From Treponema sp. (GTDB lineage Bacteria; Spirochaetota; Spirochaetia; Treponematales; Treponemataceae), in assembly GCA_017395545.1 (NCBI GenBank), contig JAFPUF010000131.1:1-58571 (forward strand): a DNA stretch of 58,571 bases, written 5' to 3'. The position numbers were made by a program, and so were the translations under genes. Positions 24,919-32,899 of the stretch are shown piece by piece. The notes beneath the pieces were generated by a model. That model saw only the letters and a list, made by a program, of their open reading frames with translations. It did no database searches and was not told the DNA's origin. How positions within the stretch are numbered: position 1 is the stretch's first letter; each line of letters opens with the position of its first letter.

Positions 24919-26106
24919 TTAGTCCGCAAGACAAGCGTCCAGCTCGGCGGAAATCTGCTTTTTGTCGAGATTCTGGCCGATGATGCAGAGCTTAATCATG
25001 CGGTCACCGACTTTTTCGTCCCACTCTTTTTTAATCTGCGGGTTAGAGGCGAGGATTTCTTCCTGCTCTTTTTTAGGTGCGACTGCAATCCACTGTCCTG
25101 AGTAGCCGGCCTGAATCTGACGGCCTGAAGTCTCAAAGACATAAGCCATTTCTTCTTCGTCACTGAACCACAAGAGACCTTTGCAGCGGATGATGCTTTT
25201 TGGCCAGCGGTTTGCGTACTCGTCAAGTTTCTGGCGGTCGAACGGGCGGCGGCGATAGTAGATGAATGTTCCGATTCCGTACTCGTCTTCGTCGGCACCG
25301 CTGTCACCTTCGTGCTTGTGCTCGTGGTGATGATGGTCGTGGTCGTGTCCTTCGTGGTGATGGTCGTGATCATCGTCATCATCATCGTCGTCTTCGTCAA
25401 CTTCGCCTTCTTCGAGCTGTTTGCACCAGCCAGCGCTTGCGTAAACCTGCTCAAAATCAAAGCTTCCTGTAGCAAGAATATCTGCAACCGGAACATCACC
25501 GTGGCTTGTCTCGATGATTTTTACGCCAGGGTGCAGAACTTCGATGACTTTTCGGACTTTCTTGAACTGGTCTTCCGTAACCAGGTCTTTTTTGTTGATA
25601 ACGAGTGTTGAACAGAACTCAATCTGCTGAACGAGAAGTGACTCGATATCTTCCTCGCCGATTGCTTCTTTTGCGAGGAGCTTGTCACCGCCTGCGAATT
25701 CGTCAACGAGGCGGGCTGCGTCAACAACGCCAACAACATTGTCGAGCTTACCGTTTTTAATCATCTCAAGCTCCTGTGCGATTGGCATTGGCTCACAAAC
25801 ACCGGAAGCCTCAATCATGATGTAGTCGTATTTACCGCTCTTGATGAGATTTTCGATATTCTGAGCAAGGGCACTCTTGAGTGTACAGCAGATACAGCCG
25901 TTTGTAAGCGGAACGATGTCGCTTGTGTCAGTGATTTTTGCACCGTCAGCAATCAGGCGTGCATCAACATTGACTTCACCGATATCATTTACGATGACGG
26001 CGACCTTGTAGCCTTCCTGATTGTTAAGGACTTTATTGAGCAATGTAGTTTTTCCCGCACCGAGATAACCACAGAGCAATGTCATTGGGGTAAGTTTTTT
26101 TGCCAT
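24919..26106 (-). CDS. COG0523-family GTPase (CobW/P47K), putative metal chaperone
   Basis: A 395-residue G3E GTPase. Walker A is GYLGAGKT (13-20), the zinc-binding CxCC is CICC (71-74) and the guanine-specificity motif is NKKD (171-174). A remarkable acidic and His-rich stretch (about 235-266), with nine Asp in a row broken only by one Glu upstream and many His, precedes the CobW C-terminal domain. Such proteins deliver zinc or other metals, and the His-rich loop suggests zinc, cobalt or nickel binding. GGAG precedes the ATG at 26106, preferred over 26151. It appears to be its own transcription unit, bounded by a strong terminator. I see no clear Zur box upstream. Confidence 0.9.
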   Translation of the reverse strand: MAKKLTPMTLLCGYLGAGKTTLLNKVLNNQEGYKVAVIVNDIGEVNVDARLIADGAKITDTSDIVPLTNGCICCTLKSALAQNIENLIKSGKYDYIMIEASGVCEPMPIAQELEMIKNGKLDNVVGVVDAARLVDEFAGGDKLLAKEAIGEEDIESLLVQQIEFCSTLVINKKDLVTEDQFKKVRKVIEVLHPGVKIIETSHGDVPVADILATGSFDFEQVYASAGWCKQLEEGEVDEDDDDDDDDHDHHHEGHDHDHHHHEHKHEGDSGADEDEYGIGTFIYYRRRPFDRQKLDEYANRWPKSIIRCKGLLWFSDEEEMAYVFETSGRQIQAGYSGQWIAVAPKKEQEEILASNPQIKKEWDEKVGDRMIKLCIIGQNLDKKQISAELDACLAD

Positions 26107-26124
26107 GAATATACTCCTGAATTC

Positions 26125-26157
26125 AAACCACAGATTAACACAGATTAACACAGATTT
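26125..26157. repeat. CACAGATTA-type repeat, single arm
   Basis: Three ACAGATT words at 10-base intervals lie upstream of the COG0523 GTPase start. No matching reverse arm is seen nearby. The rest of 26107-26331 is A/T-rich without a gene. Confidence 0.6.
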
Positions 26158-26269
26158 GATTTCGAATTAGTGAGAAAATGTGCAATTTGCGAAGATATTT
26201 TCTATAAATATAATGAATTTTTTGTTAATCGGCTATAACAAATTTGAGATTATTTTTCATTTCCAAAAA

Positions 26270-26308
26270 CAAAAAAACGAAGACTTGCCGCAAATGACTA
26301 AATCTTCG
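26270..26308 (-). terminator. Terminator of the Gld-type exporter operon
   Basis: On the minus strand CGAAGA (26303-26308) and TCTTCG (26278-26283) form a six-bp stem followed by seven T, just after the stop of the last operon gene. Confidence 0.55.
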
Positions 26309-26331
26309 CTTTCAGTTGGAATCTCTGTTTA

Positions 26332-26934
26332 CTAGACGCTGGGCTGAACGCTTGGAGCCGGGGAATTTTCTCCCTCAGCAGGAGCATTTTCGGCAGCCGG
26401 GGCAGTCTCTTCCTTCTTCGGAGCCTTAAGCTCTTCCGCCTTGACGGAGCATTTCTGTCTTAAGGCACCCGAAGCAAGGTAGATTTCGCTCTTTCCGTTC
26501 ACACGGATGTAGTTCTGCTGACCGTTTGCCGCATCTTTTCCGATTTCAAGGCTCAGGTATTTCTTTCCGTTGTCGCTCACTTTTACGGTGATTTTCTGAG
26601 AGTCAGTGAAGCCGTATCGCTCGATTGCGTCCTCGCCAGAAGACTTTGAAATCACGCTCAGAGTTTTGATTGAGACCAGCGAATCAGAAATTGACTTTGC
26701 TTTTGCGTTGTCGGCTTCCTCGTCGTTTACTTTCCAGAAATCGCCGTATCGTTTGAGGCTGACATTTCCATTCTCAGATGAAGAAATCTCAATCGTGTCG
26801 AAAGTTTTGTCAATCACGAAGTCCTTTACGCTCGAACGGCTTCCAGAAATCAGCTGGACGATATAAATCACAGCAAGAACCGCCACAGAGGCAGATAATA
26901 TCATTTTTCTAAGGTTTAAATTTTTATTGTTCAT
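26332..26934 (-). CDS. DUF4340-like membrane-anchored accessory protein
   Basis: A 200-residue protein with one membrane helix (about 11-28) and an extracytoplasmic part. Segments such as FWKVNDEEADNAKAKSISD, RYGFTDSQKITVKV and YLSLEIGKDAANGQQNYIRV fit the DUF4340 pattern. The last 35 residues are Pro/Ala/Glu-rich. DUF4340 genes often follow Gld-type ABC transporter genes, as here. It is shorter than most family members. GGAG precedes the ATG, and the ribosome binding site lies next to a CACAGAG repeat. It is the last gene of the four-gene exporter operon. Its substrate is unknown. Confidence 0.75.
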   Translation of the reverse strand: MNNKNLNLRKMILSASVAVLAVIYIVQLISGSRSSVKDFVIDKTFDTIEISSSENGNVSLKRYGDFWKVNDEEADNAKAKSISDSLVSIKTLSVISKSSGEDAIERYGFTDSQKITVKVSDNGKKYLSLEIGKDAANGQQNYIRVNGKSEIYLASGALRQKCSVKAEELKAPKKEETAPAAENAPAEGENSPAPSVQPSV

Positions 26935-26950
26935 AAATTACTCCAATAAA

Positions 26951-27002
26951 TTTCTCACAGAGGAAAAAACTAACTCTGTGTCCTCTTAAACTCTGTGAGG
27001 AA
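26951..27002. repeat. CACAGAG-type interspersed repeat
   Basis: TTTCTCACAGAGGA on the left and CTCTGTGAGGAA on the right are complementary, with another CTCTGTGTCCTCT between them. The element lies between the GldG-like gene and the DUF4340 gene. Related copies are at 30820 and 45990. Confidence 0.6.
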
Positions 27003-27004
27003 TT

Positions 27005-29113
27005 TTACTTTTCAATTCGTGAATCATTCGGGTTATATCGTTCCCGGATTGCCCGTTTTTTTGCCTTGATTTTGAGCAATACCAGAAGTCCGCAGAGAGC
27101 CACAATCAAGACAAGTCCGATTTCATTGAAATATTTTGCGAAGGTTGAGGCTCCGGCGCTCTTTACTGTAAGAGTGTTCAATGAGAGACCTTTTGTGCGC
27201 ATTGTACACAAATCTTCCTCGCCGTTGAGGTAGTCTATTGCGTTGCGAACGAACATTGAAACCGGCTGGCTTCCTTCTGCGTCCAAAAGCTGGGCGTTGT
27301 TGAAGAGCGGAATTGTCGCACCACCGAGGATTGAGCTTCCGATTACGATGATTTTTGAGTTCTGTACTGATTTTGACAAATGCTCGTTTGAAGAGATTGA
27401 ATTGTCAGCTTCAGCCTTCTTTTCTGCTTTTTCGCCCTCAACAGGTTTTGACTCAGGTTTTCCGCTGAAAGCAGAAGAGAATTTTCCTTCAACGAGGACT
27501 GCAAGATTTTCGCTTGCCATTGTCGATTTGTCGCTTGGAATTGAGATAAAGCGAGGGTCCGGGCTGATGTTTGAGTCAACAGTCCATGATTCTTTTGAAG
27601 ATTTCGCAAGAACCGTGACCTTAGCGTTTGAGTTGTCCTTTGCGCCAGAAATGTCAATCGGAGCGTTCTGGAAGAAAATTACATAGCCCAAGTTTTTGGT
27701 AATCGGGCTTTTCTGGTCGAGGGTGTTTTTCTGCATCATCGGGGCGATATAGAAATTCATTTTTCCGTACTGGCGGTCGCTCTGAGAGAAGCAGTTGAGG
27801 TCGTAGACATATTTCTTTCCGACCGAAATTCCGTATTTCTCAAGATTCTTCTCAAGGCCTGTGTTGATTGGCGTGTAAGTCGGCTGAGAATAAGGGTTTG
27901 CCTGTTTTTCCTCAAATGGGTCAAGGAAGACCAGAAGATTTCCACCCTTCAGGACATACTGGTCGATTTTGTAAAGTTCCTCATCAGTGAAAGAAGATTT
28001 CGGTCCGTCGATAATCACGCTCGCATATTTCTGAGGAATTTCTTCTTCCGAAAGTTTGATTTCTTTGAGAGTGTAGCGGTCAGAAATGAGTTTTGAGAGA
28101 ATTGACTCAGTCTGCTGGCCGTACTGAGAAGTGGCGGTCAGTTCAAGCTCTCCGTGACCTGTGATGTATCCGATTTCCTGTGATTTTGAAACGATTGATT
28201 TGAGGCTTTCTTCGATTTGTGTGTCGAGATTCTCAAGTCCTGTAATCATGTTGCGTCCGAAGAAATCCCGTGACATTTTGACCGGGAAAACTGTTGATTT
28301 TTCGCCATATTCAAGAACGAGACCGACGGCTCCTGTTCCCTGACCAAGATTCGGGTCGTTCCAGTTGAGGCTCTGGATTCCGTATTTTTCGACAAGTTCC
28401 GGAATTTCAGCCGGGGACGGGTCAATCGAAGCAAAAGTGATTCGGTTCTTGTTTTTCTTGTTGACTTCGCTGAAAGCAGCGCGGATTTCTTCTTCCATCT
28501 GATTGAAGCCGATGATTTTGAAGTCAGCGAGTTTTTTTGAGGCATACAAAGTGAGTTTGACATCTCCAGAAAGACCTGCAAGCGCACTTGTGGTCGAAAC
28601 CATGTTTGAAATTGTGGTGGTGATTCTGTATTCCAAGCCGTCTGCCTGCGTGAGCGCATCAAGAATTTCGATTCGGTCAGCGTAGAGAAGGACGATTCCC
28701 ATCCAGACACGCTTCATTCCGACCTCGTTGTTTTTTAGTTCCTGAATCTGAATCTGGTTCAAGCCGTAAGTTCGTGCAAGTTTTTCGTTTTCAGGCTTTT
28801 TCATATCGACGAATTCATAAGAGAAATTGTCGTTTGCGCTTGATTTGTACTCAACGAGAATATCCTTGATGTACTGATAAACGCTCGAATAAGGAGCGTT
28901 CAAGTTGTCGCTGAAGAAAACTTTGACAGAAAGAGGCTCTTCCAGAGTTTTTACGACCTGCGCACTTCCTTTTGAAAGCGAGTAAGATTTCGGAGCTGTG
29001 AGGTCGATTCGGAAGTAAGAACGAGAAACGACCAGATTTGCAAAAATCAAAAGAAGAATGAACAAGAAGAAGTCACTCTTCGGGCTTTTAAGGTAATTGA
29101 TGAAGTTTTTCAT
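27005..29113 (-). CDS. GldG-like ABC transporter auxiliary protein
   Basis: A 702-residue protein with a membrane helix at about 14-33, a large extracytoplasmic part (about 35-665) and a second helix near the C-terminus (about 666-685). The start LTAPKSYSLSKGSAQVVKTLEEPLSVKVFFS and the segment ASVIIDGPKSSFTDEELYKIDQYVLKGGN match the GldG/IFT52-like family of Gld-type ABC exporters. The partner permease and ATPase genes lie just upstream. GldAFG is essential for gliding in Bacteroidota, but non-gliding bacteria have homologues of unknown substrate. The start is four bases after the permease stop. Confidence 0.85.
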   Translation of the reverse strand: MKNFINYLKSPKSDFFLFILLLIFANLVVSRSYFRIDLTAPKSYSLSKGSAQVVKTLEEPLSVKVFFSDNLNAPYSSVYQYIKDILVEYKSSANDNFSYEFVDMKKPENEKLARTYGLNQIQIQELKNNEVGMKRVWMGIVLLYADRIEILDALTQADGLEYRITTTISNMVSTTSALAGLSGDVKLTLYASKKLADFKIIGFNQMEEEIRAAFSEVNKKNKNRITFASIDPSPAEIPELVEKYGIQSLNWNDPNLGQGTGAVGLVLEYGEKSTVFPVKMSRDFFGRNMITGLENLDTQIEESLKSIVSKSQEIGYITGHGELELTATSQYGQQTESILSKLISDRYTLKEIKLSEEEIPQKYASVIIDGPKSSFTDEELYKIDQYVLKGGNLLVFLDPFEEKQANPYSQPTYTPINTGLEKNLEKYGISVGKKYVYDLNCFSQSDRQYGKMNFYIAPMMQKNTLDQKSPITKNLGYVIFFQNAPIDISGAKDNSNAKVTVLAKSSKESWTVDSNISPDPRFISIPSDKSTMASENLAVLVEGKFSSAFSGKPESKPVEGEKAEKKAEADNSISSNEHLSKSVQNSKIIVIGSSILGGATIPLFNNAQLLDAEGSQPVSMFVRNAIDYLNGEEDLCTMRTKGLSLNTLTVKSAGASTFAKYFNEIGLVLIVALCGLLVLLKIKAKKRAIRERYNPNDSRIEK

Positions 29114-29117
29114 AAAA

Positions 29118-29840
29118 TCAGCGAGCCTCCCCTGTTGATTTAAGAGATTCGACGGTCAAAACGAAGAACAAGGCCGTGAGAGAAACGAAATAAACCAAAT
29201 CACGCAAGTCGATGATTCCCCGTGAGATTGACTCGAAGTGTGAGTAAGCCGAGAAGAAGTCGAAGAAGCTGACGACGCTTGCCGGCATAAAAATCAGGAA
29301 GCTAGAAATCAATGTGAAGACGATGCAGATTGCGAAGGCAATAAAGAAGGCGATAATCTGATTTTTGGTAAGGCTAGAGGCGAACAATCCGATTGCAGAA
29401 AAAGAAGCAATCAAAAAGAGAGCGCCAAGATAACCGCCAATCATCGGGCCTGCATCAGGCTTTCCGAAAACAAAGCAGGTAATCGCATAGAAAAGTGTCG
29501 GAACGAGCATCACAGCCCCTGCCACGAAAGAAGCAAGGTATTTTCCGAGTACAATCTCAGTCTCCGTGACAGGAAGAGTGAGCAAAGTCTCGTAAGAACC
29601 GCTTCGTTTTTCCTCAGCAAGAAGTCGCATTGTGAGTGCCGGAATAAAGAAGGAAAGCACAATCGGCAAAAGACCGAAGAACTGACGAAGTTCCGCACGG
29701 TTATTCAGGAAGAATGTGTTAAAGAACAAAAATCCCGAAGCCAGCAAAAAAAGCCCCGTAACGATATATGCGATAGGGCTGGTAAAGTACGCTTTGATTT
29801 CGCGCTTGAATATTACTATAGATGAACAGTTTTGTTTCAT
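29118..29840 (-). CDS. ABC-2 type permease (GldF-like)
   Basis: A 240-residue membrane protein with six predicted helices. It has the typical N-terminal FKREIKAYFTSPIAYIV and the segment LLAEEKRSGSYETLLTLPVTETEIVLGKYLA of Gld-type ABC-2 permeases. It would form the channel with the ATPase encoded 13 bases upstream. AGGAG precedes the ATG. The operon order is ATPase, permease, GldG-like, DUF4340, as in many non-gliding bacteria. Confidence 0.9.
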   Translation of the reverse strand: MKQNCSSIVIFKREIKAYFTSPIAYIVTGLFLLASGFLFFNTFFLNNRAELRQFFGLLPIVLSFFIPALTMRLLAEEKRSGSYETLLTLPVTETEIVLGKYLASFVAGAVMLVPTLFYAITCFVFGKPDAGPMIGGYLGALFLIASFSAIGLFASSLTKNQIIAFFIAFAICIVFTLISSFLIFMPASVVSFFDFFSAYSHFESISRGIIDLRDLVYFVSLTALFFVLTVESLKSTGEAR

Positions 29841-29853
29841 AAAAACTCCTTTC

Positions 29854-30795
29854 TTAATTTTCCACTGTTAGTCCGTGGAAAATGTCTTCGAGGCTGTTCT
29901 TTCGGACTGCCAGCTCGTAGATTGTCCAGTTTTTGCTTGCGCAGAGCTTGAAAAGTTCCGGGCGGATTTCCTTGCCGTCTTTTGCGCTCACAAGAAGCGA
30001 AATTGCATCTGGGGCTGATTCAATCTTGTCACCTTCGGTTTTGGTGCACGAATCGACATTCTCAATAGAAGAAAGGGCTTCTTTTGCCTCTTCCTCGTTC
30101 GCCCCGTCAATCTGGATGTAGACTGTCTCGGCGTGACCGTATCGCTCCCGGAGTTCGGTCGTCGGGCTGTCGGCTACGACTTTTCCTTTTGAGATGATGA
30201 TGACTCTGCCACAAAGCATCTCTACTTCGCTCAAAATGTGTGTCGAAATGATGACGGTGCGGGTTTTTCCGATTTCGCGGATAAGATTTCGGACATCCTC
30301 AATCTGGTTCGGGTCGAGACCGCTGGTCGGTTCGTCCAGAATCAGGATTTCAGGGTCGTTCATAAGGGCGTGAGCAAGACCTACACGCTGTTTGTATCCT
30401 CGTGAAAGCTCGGAGATATTTTTGTGCATGACCTCTTTGAGACCACATTCCTCGCACAGTTTCGGAATTTTTTCGTCTGCATTCTGATTCTGCATGAGGG
30501 CAACATAGCGAAGGTATTCTTCGACAATCATGTCAGCGTAAAGCGGGGCACTTTCCGGCATATAGCCGATTTTCTGCTTGGCTTCGACAGGATTCTGTGT
30601 GATGTCAATTCCGTCGATAAGAACCGTGCCACTCGTTGGCTTAAAGAATCCGGTAATCATTCGCATGGTGGTTGATTTTCCGGCACCGTTAGGGCCTAAA
30701 AGACCGACAATCTGCCCCGTCGGAATCGAAAAGCTGACATCATCAACAGCCTTGAATTCGCCGAAGCGTTTAGAGAGATTTGAAACTTCAATCAT
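29854..30795 (-). CDS. ABC transporter ATP-binding protein (GldA-like)
   Basis: A 313-residue ABC ATPase. Walker A is GPNGAGKS (about 34-41), the signature is LSRGYKQRVGLA and Walker B is ILILDEPTSGLD; a switch His is present in ISTHIL. A C-terminal extension of about 90 residues is typical of exporter ATPases of the CcmA/GldA type. It drives the permease encoded next. It heads the exporter operon; a ribosome binding site (AAGGA) lies about ten bases before the ATG. A CACAGAG repeat lies upstream. Confidence 0.92.
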   Translation of the reverse strand: MIEVSNLSKRFGEFKAVDDVSFSIPTGQIVGLLGPNGAGKSTTMRMITGFFKPTSGTVLIDGIDITQNPVEAKQKIGYMPESAPLYADMIVEEYLRYVALMQNQNADEKIPKLCEECGLKEVMHKNISELSRGYKQRVGLAHALMNDPEILILDEPTSGLDPNQIEDVRNLIREIGKTRTVIISTHILSEVEMLCGRVIIISKGKVVADSPTTELRERYGHAETVYIQIDGANEEEAKEALSSIENVDSCTKTEGDKIESAPDAISLLVSAKDGKEIRPELFKLCASKNWTIYELAVRKNSLEDIFHGLTVEN

Positions 30796-30819
30796 TTTGT
30801 GATTTTTCCTTGTTAAAAT

Positions 30820-30850
30820 TTCTCACGGAGCATTAGAGTTCACAGAGAGA
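30820..30850. repeat. CACAGAG-type interspersed repeat
   Basis: TTTCTCACGGAG and TTCACAGAGAG words lie upstream of the GldA-like ATPase gene. They resemble the left arm of the element at 45990-46070. No right arm is seen. Confidence 0.5.
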
Positions 30851-30935
30851 ATCTTTTATTTAAAACAAAATACAGCGGATAGGTTATACTTTTTTTGAGA
30901 AAAATTCAATTTATGACGATTTCAGATTTTTTGAC

Positions 30936-30971
30936 AAAAAAACGGGACGAGCGAAATGCAACATCCCGTTT
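30936..30971 (-). terminator. Terminator of purM
   Basis: On the minus strand AAACGGGA (30964-30971) pairs with TCCCGTTT (30940-30947) and runs into a T-rich tail, about 30 bases after the purM stop. Confidence 0.75.
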
Positions 30972-30997
30972 AATCGTGCACTATGGAGTATTAAAAA

Positions 30998-32089
30998 TTA
31001 GATAAGTTTTGTAGCTTCGTGGCTGCCTTTGAGCTCGTCGCCGAGGTCTTTTTCTGCGGCCTCAACATGACCGATTTTGTAAGCCCTGAGAGGAGCAGCA
31101 CCAGCCTTTTTGTAAGGCTCTGTCTCGAAAGAAGCGGCCTTTTCGTTGAATCGGGCGATGATTTTGTCAGCATCTTCTGCTTTTACAGCGAGAATGAAAC
31201 CGATTCCCATGTTGAAAGTGCCCCAAACGCCTTCTGAATCAGCACCACGGCGGATAAGTTCATCAAAAATTGCCGGCTTTTCCCATGAATCCTTTTTAAT
31301 TACAGAAACAAGGTTCTTTCCTTTTGCGTACATGCGAGGAACATTCTCGTAGAACCCGCCGCCAGTGATATGAACCATGCCGTGAACGCTCTCACCGAAA
31401 GCAGAGAGAACATCGATTACAGGGCGGACATAGATTCGGGTTGGAGTAAGAAGAACTTCGCCGATTGTTTTGCCAGCGAAAGGTTCGTTAAAATCTTTTA
31501 CAAGTTTTCGAACCAGAGAATAGCCGTTTGAGTGACAGCCAGTTGAAGAAAGACCAATCAAAACATCGCCAGCCTCGATTTTTTCGCCGGTAATCATTTT
31601 TTCCTTGTCACCGACACCAACGCCAAAACCAGCGAGGTCGTATTTACCCTCATCGTAGAAGCCTGGCATTTCGGCAGTCTCACCACCGAGAAGCGCACAA
31701 CCGGTGTCAACACAGCCGTCAGCGATGCCTTTTACAAGCTGGCCGGCAACTTTAGCGTCGAGTTTGCCGCATGCTACATAGTCAAGGAAGAATGAAGTCT
31801 GAACACCGGAACAGAGGATGTCGTTTACACTCATGGCAACACAGTCAATTCCAACAGTGTCGTATTTTTTGAGCTGGAAAGCGATTTCAAGTTTTGTTCC
31901 AACACCGTCAGTGCCGGAAACCATTACAGGATTTTTGATTCCTTTTGGAACTTCGAACATTCCGTTGAAACTTCCCAAATCAGTGAGGAGACCAGGAATG
32001 CGGGTGCGTTTTGCATGAACTTTGTATTCGTTGACGGCATTGTAGCCCTCTTCAACATCAACACCAGAATCTTTGTAATTAACAGCCAT
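30998..32089 (-). CDS. purM: Phosphoribosylformylglycinamidine cyclo-ligase
   Basis: A 363-residue enzyme of purine synthesis that closes the imidazole ring (FGAM to AIR, using ATP). The start YKDSGVDVEEGYNAV, the MVSGTDGVGTK motif, and ALLGGETAEMPGFY and STGCHSNGYSLVRKL are all classic PurM segments. GGAG precedes the ATG. No other pur gene is adjacent; purN lies at 54.5 kb in this window. Confidence 0.96.
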   Translation of the reverse strand: MAVNYKDSGVDVEEGYNAVNEYKVHAKRTRIPGLLTDLGSFNGMFEVPKGIKNPVMVSGTDGVGTKLEIAFQLKKYDTVGIDCVAMSVNDILCSGVQTSFFLDYVACGKLDAKVAGQLVKGIADGCVDTGCALLGGETAEMPGFYDEGKYDLAGFGVGVGDKEKMITGEKIEAGDVLIGLSSTGCHSNGYSLVRKLVKDFNEPFAGKTIGEVLLTPTRIYVRPVIDVLSAFGESVHGMVHITGGGFYENVPRMYAKGKNLVSVIKKDSWEKPAIFDELIRRGADSEGVWGTFNMGIGFILAVKAEDADKIIARFNEKAASFETEPYKKAGAAPLRAYKIGHVEAAEKDLGDELKGSHEATKLI

Positions 32090-32171
32090 TTTTTACTCCA
32101 AAAGGAAATGTCATTTCTGGAATTAACCAGCAGATTGTGTTGAATTATAGCGGAATCTCAAATAAATGTCA

Positions 32172-32795
32172 TCAGGAAAAAGATTTCCCGAAAAGCCTTC
32201 TTAGTCCAAAGATAACTCCCGTAAACCCGTGAAGGACGGCAACAAGACTGAGAATCGGACCAAAAGGAAGAATTATCCATGAAATCTTAAAAGACCAGAA
32301 ACCAATCAGAAGTATGAGAATTTTTTTCAGGGTATAGACTAAAGCATCTGACTTTGTCTGCGGCTCATAGTTTCTTTTGTAGTAAGAATAATTCTGCCCC
32401 TGGTCATTTTCACGATCCGCACGTCCTGAATAATTGAACCACTGGTTAAATGCGTCCTCAAAATCCTGCTGAGTCTCAGCCCGCCAGGTTCCGCTCCGCC
32501 ATGTTCCGCCCTGAAAGCCCCGGCCGTAACCATAATTTCCGTAGCCGCCGTTTCCCTGAGAAGAACCGTACGCACTATTTTCTGAATATGAACCGTAAGA
32601 ATCGTACTGACGGCGTTTTGTTTCGTCTGAAAGAACATCATAAGCAGCAGTAATTTTTTTAAATTTTTCTTCGGCCGCCTTATCACCCGGATTTTTGTCA
32701 GGATGATATTTTACGGCCAACTTACGATAAGCGGATTTTATTTCTTTTTGAGATGCTGTTTTTTCGACGCCAAGAATTTCGTATAAATCTTCCAA
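32172..32795 (-). CDS. DnaJ-domain protein with C-terminal membrane segments
   Basis: A 207-residue J-protein. The J-domain occupies 1-67 with the HPD motif in KYHPDKNP, so it can stimulate a DnaK ATPase. A Gly/Tyr/Ser-rich linker (about 68-135) follows, then two hydrophobic stretches (about 155-195) that should anchor it in the membrane. It lacks the zinc and substrate-binding parts of true DnaJ, so it is a specialised co-chaperone. The start codon is TTG, preceded by AGAGGA at good spacing. Confidence 0.88.
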   Translation of the reverse strand: MEDLYEILGVEKTASQKEIKSAYRKLAVKYHPDKNPGDKAAEEKFKKITAAYDVLSDETKRRQYDSYGSYSENSAYGSSQGNGGYGNYGYGRGFQGGTWRSGTWRAETQQDFEDAFNQWFNYSGRADRENDQGQNYSYYKRNYEPQTKSDALVYTLKKILILLIGFWSFKISWIILPFGPILSLVAVLHGFTGVIFGLRRLFGKSFS

Positions 32796-32865
32796 TGATG
32801 TCCTCTTACATTAAAAATAACGATAAACTTTCAAAGATACAAGGGAAATTTTCAATTTTCAATTC

Positions 32866-32892
32866 TTAATTTTCATGTTCAGATGCCGATAT
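32866..32892 (+). promoter_or_regulatory. Sigma28 (FliA/SigD)-type promoter
   Basis: GCCGATAT (32885-32892) matches the flagellar -10 consensus (GCCGATAA/T). TTAATTTT (32866-32873) lies exactly 11 bp upstream and shares six of eight bases with TAAAGTTT. The ATG at 32900 is seven bases past the -10, so the message may be leaderless. Confidence 0.6.
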
Positions 32893-32899
32893 TAAAAGT

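Noticed and set aside
25266..25611. Plus-strand His/Arg- or Val-rich frames opposite the metal GTPase
   Set aside because: They arise from the repeated GAT/CAT codons of the Asp/His tract on the other strand.
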